Source of the DNA: Oceanihabitans sp.
Lineage (GTDB): Bacteria > Bacteroidota > Bacteroidia > Flavobacteriales > Flavobacteriaceae
Reading direction: 5' to 3'
NCBI GenBank assembly: GCA_018067265.1
Contig: JAGPUY010000209.1
Location: forward strand, 1 to 9,349
Length of the DNA: 9,349 bases
The notes below the pieces were generated by a model. The model did no database searches. It saw only the letters and a list, made by a program, of their open reading frames with translations, and had not been told where the DNA came from. The position numbers and the translations under genes are program-made. Below, piece after piece: positions 1 through 6,673 of this stretch (its first letter is position 1; each line of letters begins with the position of its first letter).

Positions 1-65
1 CTCTTTGGCAACTAACTGAAAATTGGATAGATAGCAATTCCATTTAAAAACAGTCTTTTTATAAA

Positions 66-83
66 ATACCTAGTATTAGGTAT
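66..83. other. Short perfect inverted repeat upstream of the first gene
   Basis: A 7-bp perfect inverted repeat (ATACCTA / TAGGTAT) flanks a 4-base GTAT loop and ends 53 bases before the ATG at 137. T-rich sequence lies on both sides but no T run follows directly on the plus strand. It could be the remains of a terminator for a gene left of the window, or an operator for the gene at 137. The bases around it (1-136) hold no ORF and no promoter box that I can support. I infer only that this is upstream regulatory or terminator DNA. Confidence 0.3.
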
Positions 84-136
84 TTAGGTTTATTCCTTTT
101 TTAGTACTTTTAAGTTGCTAATTAATCTTATAAACC

Positions 137-1759
137 ATGAAAAAACTCACCACAATACTCGTATTTCTAATCAGTTTTTATTGTTATAGTCAAGAATATC
201 ATACTATTGATGTTGTAACTATTAATAAAAATAATTATGAAGTTAAAGCAGAAACAAAACCAGCAACATTTAAAATTCAAATTATAAATAATGCTGGTCA
301 AAATGCGCAAAGCAGTATTAATTTCACCTATAACATAGACAGTACAATTGTTTCCAATACTATTATTACTTTAATAAAAGGCTTAGATACACTTCCGGAT
401 GTTTACGTACCTTCTGAAATAGAAGCAGCAAAATTAGATGTGCTTTTAGAAAAGATAAAAAAGAAAAAAAAAGCTTTACGAACATCCACAGAAATAATTG
501 ATGGGGAGCCTGCGCAATATTCAGGTAAAATAACCTTAAACAACAAGGTTAAGTTAACTAAAGGCTCTGACAAATGTATGAATATTGGTCAGGACCAAGA
601 AAATATCGCTAAAACGGATGATGTTCTTAATATTAAGAAAGCGTACATCAATTTTTTCAACAATAAGGCTTCAACTATCGTATTAGAAGGATTTATAAAC
701 GGAGATGAAAACGAAAAAGTAACTGTAGTTAATAATAACTTTAGCGTTCCCATTCGTTTTTTTAATAATTACGGCAGTACAAATAGATTTAGTACTAGTA
801 AAAACAAATGCTATAAGATTGATTATAATGACGTTTTTTCCTATGATTCTGATCAACACTTTAATTATTCTATAGCAAATGATGAGTTACATTTTGACAA
901 AGACACTCTAATACAACCTGTTATACAAAGACAATTCTTTGATTTCTTTACAGCAGTTCTATATACAGACGTTATGGCTTTTGACAACAACAATAGTAAC
1001 AGCCTTGTTAACGCGCAAGCGAAATTACTTTTACCATTAAACCAAAAGAACTCGCTTATTAAAAGTGCTAACTACACGCTTTTTAGACAAGTTCTTGCGG
1101 AGGCTAATATTGCGCTTTATAATGGATCTAATGACACCTTTAGAACTATTGAAATCACTAAAAATAGTACAGAAAACGGTAGCTTTAGTAATTTTGATTT
1201 ATTAACCAAAAACAACATTAATGGAACCTTACATGTAGACGTGCTATCTCATGAAGCGAAACGCTTTTTCTCCCATATTTCTTTAGGTTATCAGGGTACG
1301 TTTTATAGAACGGCACTTAATATTGCTGAGATTAATTCTGGTAATGGAGATGACGCCAAAGATGATGCAAGTATTGCTTCTTTAATATCTACAAGTCACG
1401 GCCCTTATTTAAATGTAGAAATAAGACCACAAACTAACTTTGGGGCAGATGTAAGTTTAAGCCTGAATAAACTTTCCTATAGTGGAGCAAATACTATTAA
1501 TGCTATTCATATTAGAGATACAATAGAAGATCAAGGTGTGGACTATTTTGGAGTGGAATACAACATTGTGAATATTAAAGCGGATTTTTACTGGCTTACA
1601 AATCCTGAAAAAGGAAAAAAAGGAGGCGTTTTTGTCAGGTTAGGCGCTTTTTACCACACACAAAACTATGAAGTTTATCCACAACTTATGGTTGGTTATG
1701 CGACTAACTTAACTTCATTTGTCAATAAATTTAGTCCGAAGACGAAAGAAAACAAATAA
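137..1759 (+). CDS. Exported protein of unknown function, probable outer-membrane beta-barrel in the C-terminal half
   Basis: I do not recognise this 540-residue protein. It starts with a signal peptide (MKK, hydrophobic core about residues 5-16, likely cleavage before or after Q19), so it is Sec-exported. Residues 20-120 look like an exposed domain of beta strands ending in a lysine cluster (residues 106-112, KIKKKKK). Residues 125-265 are Asn/Lys-rich, with cysteines at 147 and 225. From about 265 to the end, alternating hydrophobic and polar segments with aromatic ends recur (for example around 268-280, 296-303, 361-370, 378-390, 424-431, 436-446, 471-486, 497-507 and 513-521). This is what an outer-membrane barrel looks like. 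There is no lipobox and no T9SS tail, which also suits an integral outer-membrane protein. It is a lone plus-strand gene facing secDF, and its stop lies next to the structured element at 1760. The ATG at 137 is the natural start because the signal peptide begins there. The barrel is an inference; the export signal is seen directly. Confidence 0.8.
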   Translation: MKKLTTILVFLISFYCYSQEYHTIDVVTINKNNYEVKAETKPATFKIQIINNAGQNAQSSINFTYNIDSTIVSNTIITLIKGLDTLPDVYVPSEIEAAKLDVLLEKIKKKKKALRTSTEIIDGEPAQYSGKITLNNKVKLTKGSDKCMNIGQDQENIAKTDDVLNIKKAYINFFNNKASTIVLEGFINGDENEKVTVVNNNFSVPIRFFNNYGSTNRFSTSKNKCYKIDYNDVFSYDSDQHFNYSIANDELHFDKDTLIQPVIQRQFFDFFTAVLYTDVMAFDNNNSNSLVNAQAKLLLPLNQKNSLIKSANYTLFRQVLAEANIALYNGSNDTFRTIEITKNSTENGSFSNFDLLTKNNINGTLHVDVLSHEAKRFFSHISLGYQGTFYRTALNIAEINSGNGDDAKDDASIASLISTSHGPYLNVEIRPQTNFGADVSLSLNKLSYSGANTINAIHIRDTIEDQGVDYFGVEYNIVNIKADFYWLTNPEKGKKGGVFVRLGAFYHTQNYEVYPQLMVGYATNLTSFVNKFSPKTKENK

Positions 1760-1928
1760 GCCTCGCGTTAAGGATAGATGCGGCATCCTTTTGTTTTGGA
1801 TAGAACGGCATTTTAAAAGCACATATAGACATGCTAAGAAAGAATATCTTGCTTAGCAATACGCAACAACAAAAGGTATAGCGGAAAGCCTGACGCTACG
1901 GAGTCTTAACGAAGTAGGGTAACGCCCA
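1760..1928 (+). ncRNA. Structured intergenic RNA element, Flavo-1-like candidate
   Basis: Directly after the stop codon of the plus-strand gene lies a stretch of higher GC with extensive potential pairing. GCGTTA (1765-1770) pairs with TAACGC (1920-1925) and closes the element. CCTTTTGTT (1787-1795) pairs perfectly over 9 bp with AACAAAAGG (1868-1876). TGCTAAG (1832-1838) pairs with CTTAGCA (1852-1858) as an inner hairpin. AAGGAT (1770-1775) with ATCCTT (1785-1790) is a competing local pairing. Two near-identical GGATAGA..CGGCAT units (1772-1786 and 1798-1811) lie on the 5' side, and a related TATAGCGGAAAGCC (1877-1890) on the 3' side. From memory, this layout (GATAGA.GCGGCATCC, then GATATAGCGGAAAGC after an AACAAAAG arm) matches the intergenic element of flavobacteria described as the Flavo-1 RNA motif; I could not run the covariance model. 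It contains no plausible ORF. It may be a 3' UTR structure, an independent small RNA or a dispersed repeat. Confidence 0.55.
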
Positions 1929-1951
1929 AATTATTATACTAGAAGAAATAA

Positions 1952-1984
1952 AAAAACCTTTCCGCATAACACGGAAAGGTTTTT
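1952..1984. terminator. Bidirectional intrinsic terminator between convergent genes
   Basis: The stem AAAAACCTTTCCG (1952-1964) pairs perfectly over 13 bp with CGGAAAGGTTTTT (1972-1984) around a 7-base loop. The A tract on the left and T tract on the right give a U tail in both directions. It lies 23 bases after the secDF stop and would also end transcripts coming from the plus-strand gene and the RNA element before it. Confidence 0.9.
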
Positions 1985-2006
1985 AATATATAAAAGGATT
2001 AGTTGC

Positions 2007-4982
2007 TTAGGCTTCTAATGCTTCTTCTTCTTCTTTTTCTTTAATTTTTAATGCATCTGTTGCACCAGCTCTTTTTACAGAGTCATACATGATTGGTGTT
2101 GCAATAAATAATGAAGAATAGGTTCCTACCACTACACCTACTATTAATGCAAACATAAATCCTCTAATAGAATCTCCACCAAAGATAAAGATTGCTAATA
2201 ACACTACTAATGTCGTTAAAGAGGTATTTAAAGTTCTACTTAATGTACTGCTTAAAGATGCGTTAATTACTTTATCAAAATCCCAAGTGGTATGCTCGTT
2301 GAAGAATTCTCTAATTCTATCAAACACAACTACCGTATCATTTAATGAGTACCCAATTACCGTTAAGATTGCTGCTATAAATGCTTGGTCAATTTCCATT
2401 GTAAATGGCATGAATTTGTACGTAAGAGAGAATACACCTAATACAATTAATACATCATGAAATACTGCTGCTACTGCACCAAGTGAGAATTGCCATCTTT
2501 TAAAACGGAATAAGATATATAAGAAGACTACGATTAGAGACCCTAAAATTGCCCAGAAGGAAGCTCTTTTAATATCATCTGCAATAGAAGGACTTACTTT
2601 GTAAGATTCCATTACACCAATTTGTTTATCCTCATCGTTAAGATTAATAAACTCATCGTAACTAATGTTAGATAAATGTGGTTGTAATGCGTTAAATAAT
2701 TTTTGTCTGATTTCTTCATCTACTTCAGAAGAAGCTTCATTAATTTTATACTTAGTAGTAATTTTCACATCATTACTTGTACCAATTAACTTCGCGTCTG
2801 CACTACCGAATACTTCTTCAGCAGAAAGTACTCCTGCAATTTCTGAAGCGCTTACTGGTTGCTCAAAACGTACTTGGTATGTTCTACCTCCAACGAAATC
2901 AACACCTTGATCTAATTTATTTGTAAATAAAGAACCTAAACTTAAAAGAATAAAAGCTCCAGAAACCATATAAGCGATCTTGCGTTTCTTTAAGAAATCT
3001 ATGTTTATATTTCTAAATAAGTTTTTAGTTAAGCTTGTTGAGAAATCTAATTTCCCTCCTTTATTAGAATACCAATCTACTAATAATCTTGTAATAAAGA
3101 TTGCAGTAAATAAGGAAGTTGCAATACCAATAATTAATGTAGTTGCAAAACCTTTAATTGGTCCTGTACCAAATACAAATAAAATTAATGCGGTTAAACC
3201 CGTTGTAACGTTGGCATCTAAAATAGAAGAAAGTGCATTTGAAAAACCATCTTTTATAGATGTTGCTTGATCTTTACCTTTAGCGAGTTCTTCTCGAATA
3301 CGCTCAAAAATAAGTACGTTTGCATCTACAGACATACCAATCGTTAATACGATACCTGCAATTCCAGGAAGCGTTAATACGGCTCCTAAACCAGAAAGGA
3401 TACCAAATATTAATAAGATATTTAAAGCCATTGCGATATCTGCAAATAAACCAGCTTTACCGTAGTATAAAAACATCCATACTAATACTAATGCCAATGC
3501 AATTGCGAAAGACATTTTACCACTATCAATAGCTTCTTGTCCTAAAGAAGGACCAACTACATCACTTTGAATAATATCTGCTCTAGCTGGTAATTTACCT
3601 GCTCTTAAAACGTTTGCTAAATCGGTTGCTTCATTCAGTGTGAAGTTTCCAGAAATTTGTGAGTTACCACCTGCAATTGCTCCTGTTGTTACTCCAGGTG
3701 CTGAATATACTACGTCATCTAAAACAATAGCGATTTGGCTTCTTTGTGTAAAAGCTCTTCCAGTCATTTCTTCCCAGATTTTAGCTCCTTTACCATTCAT
3801 TTGCATGCTTACAAGAGGCTTTCCTAAAGGATCATAATCTTGTCTTGCATCTACAACAACGCCACCACCTAATTCTGGTACATTTTCTCTATTTGCAATT
3901 AATGCATATAAGTCTACTAACTCACTATCTCCTTTTTGTTTACCGAATGCGAATTTCACATAACGTTGTTCTGCAGGAAGTAAGTTTCTTACTTGTGGCA
4001 TATTTAAATACTCACTAATAATTTCTCTATCGTTAATATTAACTAAAGCAATTGCTGCTGGGTCTTGAGAACCAATTAACTTGTCTAAAAGCGGATTTAC
4101 AACAACTGCTGTAGAATCTGGATCGTCTCCTAAAAGGTCTGCAATCTTATCTTCTTCTGCTGTAGTCTCTTTTACTTCTTCTGTATTTACTGCATTCGAT
4201 TTTTGAATGCTTTTAATCGTTTCATTCGCTTCTACTAAAAAGCTATTAAAGATTGTTTTGTTATATACATCCCAAAACTCCAATTGTGCGGTACTTTGTA
4301 ATAATTTAGTAGCACGCTCTGCATCTTTAACTCCTGGTAATTCCACTAAAATACGTCCTGAATTCCCCATACGTTGAATATTTGGTGATGTTACACCAAA
4401 CTCATCAATACGTTTACGTAATACTTCGAAAGCCGAAACAATAGATTCATCAATTTTTCTGGAGATTACTGGTTTTACCTCAGAATCTGTCATATTCCCA
4501 TCAATCTCACCATCTAAAGCTCTGGTATAGAATATGTCTGGTGAAGCTAATTTAGCATCCCCTTTTATCGCTTCAAAAGAAGTATAAAAATCTTCTAAAT
4601 ACGTGTTCTGACTATTTTTTTGAAGCTCTGTAGCATCATCTAATGCTTTATTAAAAATAGGATCTGTAGTGTTATTAGCTAATCCTTTTAATATGTCTTT
4701 TACAGAAACTTGTAATATAACATTAACTCCACCTTTAAGGTCAAGTCCTAAGTTCATCGCATTTTCTTTTACCTCATTATAGGTATATTTTGCTATCCCA
4801 ATGTTATACACTTCTTCGTTAGCTAGCGAATCTAAGTACCTGTTTTCTTTTACAGTATCTCCCTTTGCATAAGCTGCTGCATTGCTTTCTATACTACTGT
4901 TTTTAAACGTGAATGATAGTTGGTAAATACTTACCAAACCAAACAATAGTGCAAATAATTTTACTAATCCTTTGTTTTGCAT
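2007..4982 (-). CDS. secDF: Protein translocase subunit SecDF (fused SecD-SecF)
   Basis: This inner-membrane RND-family protein uses proton flow to pull or release preproteins on the outer side of the membrane during Sec-dependent export, working with SecYEG and SecA. It has 991 residues, the usual size of the fused form in Bacteroidota. The SecD half holds TM1 (about 7-26) and the D1 motif LGLDLKGG (78-85). A long periplasmic P1 region (about 90-480) includes the conserved stretch FEVLRKRIDEFGV (185-197). Membrane helices lie at about 490-640, with the D4 signature GMSVDANVLIFERIREE (549-565). The SecF half starts with a helix at about 668-686 and GVDFVGGR (693-700). Its periplasmic P4 part is at about 700-805. 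The membrane block from 808 carries IGYSLNDTVVVFDRIRE (876-892) with the NDT triplet at 881-883. Asp553 and Asp882 sit where family members carry the proton-pathway acids. An acidic insert (about 268-290) and the tail KEKEEEEALEA are lineage-type features. The start at 4982 fits TM1 and an A-rich leader. Confidence 0.97.
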   Translation of the reverse strand: MQNKGLVKLFALLFGLVSIYQLSFTFKNSSIESNAAAYAKGDTVKENRYLDSLANEEVYNIGIAKYTYNEVKENAMNLGLDLKGGVNVILQVSVKDILKGLANNTTDPIFNKALDDATELQKNSQNTYLEDFYTSFEAIKGDAKLASPDIFYTRALDGEIDGNMTDSEVKPVISRKIDESIVSAFEVLRKRIDEFGVTSPNIQRMGNSGRILVELPGVKDAERATKLLQSTAQLEFWDVYNKTIFNSFLVEANETIKSIQKSNAVNTEEVKETTAEEDKIADLLGDDPDSTAVVVNPLLDKLIGSQDPAAIALVNINDREIISEYLNMPQVRNLLPAEQRYVKFAFGKQKGDSELVDLYALIANRENVPELGGGVVVDARQDYDPLGKPLVSMQMNGKGAKIWEEMTGRAFTQRSQIAIVLDDVVYSAPGVTTGAIAGGNSQISGNFTLNEATDLANVLRAGKLPARADIIQSDVVGPSLGQEAIDSGKMSFAIALALVLVWMFLYYGKAGLFADIAMALNILLIFGILSGLGAVLTLPGIAGIVLTIGMSVDANVLIFERIREELAKGKDQATSIKDGFSNALSSILDANVTTGLTALILFVFGTGPIKGFATTLIIGIATSLFTAIFITRLLVDWYSNKGGKLDFSTSLTKNLFRNINIDFLKKRKIAYMVSGAFILLSLGSLFTNKLDQGVDFVGGRTYQVRFEQPVSASEIAGVLSAEEVFGSADAKLIGTSNDVKITTKYKINEASSEVDEEIRQKLFNALQPHLSNISYDEFINLNDEDKQIGVMESYKVSPSIADDIKRASFWAILGSLIVVFLYILFRFKRWQFSLGAVAAVFHDVLIVLGVFSLTYKFMPFTMEIDQAFIAAILTVIGYSLNDTVVVFDRIREFFNEHTTWDFDKVINASLSSTLSRTLNTSLTTLVVLLAIFIFGGDSIRGFMFALIVGVVVGTYSSLFIATPIMYDSVKRAGATDALKIKEKEEEEALEA

Positions 4983-5017
4983 TTGTATATTTTTTTATGG
5001 TCAATTTTTTGAACGTG

Positions 5018-5025
5018 CAAATATA
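5018..5025 (-). promoter_or_regulatory. Candidate -7 promoter box of secDF
   Basis: Read on the minus strand this is TATATTTG, a full match to the TAnnTTTG box used by the Bacteroidota housekeeping sigma factor. It lies 35 bases upstream of the secDF ATG and would give a short A-rich leader. I see no clear TTG -33 element at the expected distance, so the call rests on the -7 box and its position. Confidence 0.5.
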
Positions 5026-5074
5026 TAATTTACGTGTAGCTTATTGACTCTTTTTTATGTTTAAATGTAATGTT

Positions 5075-5105
5075 ACACCAATTAAACTTTAAAAGTTATT
5101 GGTGT
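5075..5105. promoter_or_regulatory. Hairpin upstream of the secDF promoter
   Basis: ACACCAAT (5075-5082) pairs perfectly with ATTGGTGT (5098-5105), and inside it AACTT (5085-5089) pairs with AAGTT (5093-5097). This leaves a 3-base loop and a 2-base bulge. No run of T follows on either strand, so it is not a standard intrinsic terminator. It sits 53 bases past the stop of the gene ending at 5159 and about 50 bases upstream of the candidate secDF promoter. It could be an operator, an mRNA 3'-end stabiliser for the upstream gene, or a weak terminator. Confidence 0.45.
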
Positions 5106-5158
5106 TAGCTGGTTCCCTTTTACACATGAAATAGGTAATAAGAAAACGCTAGCTAGTT

Positions 5159-5779
5159 TTATGAAGTAGTATTTGTATTTGGTCCTGCTCTAACTTCAGG
5201 TATTTTATACGAAGTATTATCTATTGCTATTGCAATATTTGTATTTACTTTATAGGCAACTTGTGAATTTGTATGTATCTCACTCTCTTCTATAACAGAA
5301 GCTGAAAAATATACATTAGGATTAGAATAGCGATCGCTTTCTAATTTAGGTTCTATAGCAACTTTACCATCAAAACCAGAATTAGCGTCACTTGCATCTT
5401 GAATTTTAAAAACATCCAGATTGTAATTTTCTTTAGAAGAAGGAGCTTTAGGGCTTTGCTCTTTAGAGTTCGAAGCATAATCTATTGCTAGATTTCGCTC
5501 TTTAGAAAGTTTACTTTTTACACTAACAACATCTGCATCACTATAATAGGTGATTTTTAGTTGATTGTTTTCAATTTTATGAATTTGAATATTGTCTACA
5601 CCTAAGTCGAACAATTGCTTTTTTACAATGGCAACTGTATTTTCAATTTCTAAAGAAGTAATTGTAGTGTCTGAAAACTGCAATACAATTTTCTGATTTG
5701 GCAAAGCAGATTGCTCCTTACTAACATAACCTAGTAAGGTAAAAGCAATAACTAAAGTACAGATGTACCACTTTTTCAT
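5159..5779 (-). CDS. Exported hypothetical protein with a SecD P1-like N-terminal half
   Basis: This 206-residue protein has an N-terminal signal peptide or anchor (MKKW, hydrophobic core about 6-18), so it should face the periplasm. Residues 29-101 read like the base of the SecD P1 domain. A first strand KIVLQF (30-35) is followed by a helix ending in KKQLFDLGV (53-61), a strand NIQIHKI (63-69), a strand LKITYYSDAD (74-83) and a helix VKSKLSKE (87-94) leading to LAIDY (97-101). The SecDF encoded next to it has the same order: FEVLRKRIDEFGV, NIQRM, ILVELPGVKD, ATKLLQ, LEFWDVY. A polar linker (102-118) follows, then an unrecognised beta-rich part (119-206) with VYFSASVIEE (156-165) and a Thr/Asn-rich end. 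No lipobox or other membrane segment is seen. It is followed by secDF after 176 bases. I infer a Sec-related or P1-derived periplasmic role, but the family is not recognised. Confidence 0.75.
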   Translation of the reverse strand: MKKWYICTLVIAFTLLGYVSKEQSALPNQKIVLQFSDTTITSLEIENTVAIVKKQLFDLGVDNIQIHKIENNQLKITYYSDADVVSVKSKLSKERNLAIDYASNSKEQSPKAPSSKENYNLDVFKIQDASDANSGFDGKVAIEPKLESDRYSNPNVYFSASVIEESEIHTNSQVAYKVNTNIAIAIDNTSYKIPEVRAGPNTNTTS

Positions 5780-5783
5780 GCGC

Positions 5784-5791
5784 CAAATATA
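5784..5791 (-). promoter_or_regulatory. TATATTTG box directly before the 206-residue gene
   Basis: Read on the minus strand this is TATATTTG, a perfect -7 box match, ending only 4 bases before the ATG at 5779. If used, transcription would begin at about the start codon and give a leaderless mRNA. No TTG -33 element is evident and no later in-frame ATG exists before the mature protein, so chance occurrence is possible. Confidence 0.35.
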
Positions 5792-5814
5792 AGAAAATAA
5801 GATAGTATATCTAT

Positions 5815-5851
5815 AAAAAAAAGTCTGCGGTGTTTAATAATCATCTCAGAC
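5815..5851 (-). terminator. Probable intrinsic terminator after the DUF4412-like gene
   Basis: On the minus strand GTCTG (complement of 5847-5851) pairs with CAGAC (complement of 5823-5827), and partial pairing continues inward. A run of eight T follows (complement of 5815-5822). The stem core is only 5 bp, so it is weaker than the other terminators here. It lies 35 bases past the stop of the gene at 5886 and separates it from the gene starting at 5779. Confidence 0.55.
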
Positions 5852-5885
5852 CTATAAAATGAAACTCTAAAGTGGTGTAATTTAC

Positions 5886-6554
5886 TTACATACCTGGTAA
5901 TTTATCTACTTTTTTGTAGCCTTCTAATGGCGTCATATTAAATTTTTCGGAATCTACAGTTTCTTCCTTAACCTCGGTTACTTCATTAATCATAATAATG
6001 TCCATTCCCATTTGATTCACGGTCATTTTCATATACATAGGAAAGCCTTTAAAGTCGGCTCCAAAAGATGTTGTTTGTTGATTTACTGCATTAATTTGCT
6101 CGGTAGAAAAAATATCCATTGTCATATTCACACCATCTTTGTTCATCAAAACCTGATACGCATTACATACATAACCAAGAATGGTTTTTGTTTCATCTCC
6201 TTTAGTAATTGTCATGCCTTTTAAATCTTCTTCGCTAGGTTTCGCTATATCTGTTATAGCATATTGTTTTCCTCCAACCATAGGATTATTCATCATAGCC
6301 AACATTTTTTTAGCTTCAGAATCAATAATACTAATAGACTCACCTGTCATTGGATTATTCACTTCGGTACGTGTTTTATTATCTTTAAAATAGGTTACAG
6401 ACTTTATATCCCCAATCATTGCTAATTGTGCTTGCACATCCGAATTCTCACTGGACATGGTCATTTTAGAAGTAACAACACCTTCCAATAATGCATCTTG
6501 AGCTATAGCAGAAAAGCTAAAAACTACTAATAAAACAAATAGATATTTTTTCAT
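5886..6554 (-). CDS. Exported Met-rich protein, DUF4412-like
   Basis: The 222-residue protein starts with a clear signal peptide (MKKYLFVLLVVFSFSAIA, cleavage before Q19), so it is periplasmic or outer-membrane associated. The layout fits the DUF4412 type of small beta-rich secreted proteins of Bacteroidota. An N-terminal strand EGVVTSKMTM (24-33) leads on to TYFKDNKTRTEV (54-65), a 'stored value' strand SISIIDSEAKKM (73-84), and the typical turn KTILGYVCNAY (123-133) with the only cysteine at 130. Near the end come a helper strand MDIIMINEVTEV (184-195) and the ending FNMTPLEGYKKV (205-216). Methionine is very frequent: 21 of 222 residues, mostly at 84-92 and 173-188. The biochemical role of the family is not known to me. 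It follows mdh but a terminator lies between them, so it probably has its own promoter; I could not place one firmly. The start at 6554 is fixed by the signal peptide. Confidence 0.8.
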   Translation of the reverse strand: MKKYLFVLLVVFSFSAIAQDALLEGVVTSKMTMSSENSDVQAQLAMIGDIKSVTYFKDNKTRTEVNNPMTGESISIIDSEAKKMLAMMNNPMVGGKQYAITDIAKPSEEDLKGMTITKGDETKTILGYVCNAYQVLMNKDGVNMTMDIFSTEQINAVNQQTTSFGADFKGFPMYMKMTVNQMGMDIIMINEVTEVKEETVDSEKFNMTPLEGYKKVDKLPGM

Positions 6555-6618
6555 TTTTCTTATTTTAAATTATTCCTTTTTTACGTACTACAACTTACTA
6601 ATTTACAAGTTAAAAACA

Positions 6619-6652
6619 AAAAACCTCAACAACTATTGTTATTGAGGTTTTT
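6619..6652. terminator. Intrinsic terminator downstream of mdh
   Basis: AAAAACCTCAA (6619-6629) pairs perfectly over 11 bp with TTGAGGTTTTT (6642-6652) around a 12-base loop. On the minus strand the stem is followed by a T-rich tail. It lies 21 bases past the mdh stop and ends the mdh transcript before the DUF4412-like gene. Confidence 0.88.
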
Positions 6653-6673
6653 ATTTTAATACTTATAATTGGA

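Noticed and set aside
464..472. Run of nine A within the first gene, a possible slippage or frameshift site
   Set aside because: The frame is intact on both sides and encodes a lysine cluster; nothing in an alternative frame suggests a useful product.
2019..2045. CTT-rich low-complexity stretch
   Set aside because: It simply encodes the Glu/Lys-rich C-terminal tail of SecDF and is not a separate repeat element.
2665..3837. Four plus-strand open frames (2665-2910, 2980-3270, 3320-3532, 3640-3837)
   Set aside because: They lie opposite the secDF coding sequence, have no family resemblance or leader, and are shadows of its codon pattern.
5143..5160. CTAGCTAG palindrome flanked by AAAA and TTTT after the SecD-P1-like gene
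   Set aside because: The self-complementary core leaves no proper loop, so it is a poor terminator, and it overlaps the stop codon region; probably chance.
6566..6590. TTG and TAATTTA pair resembling a promoter before the DUF4412-like gene
   Set aside because: The -7 box lacks the final G and would put the transcription start almost on the ATG; too weak to list.
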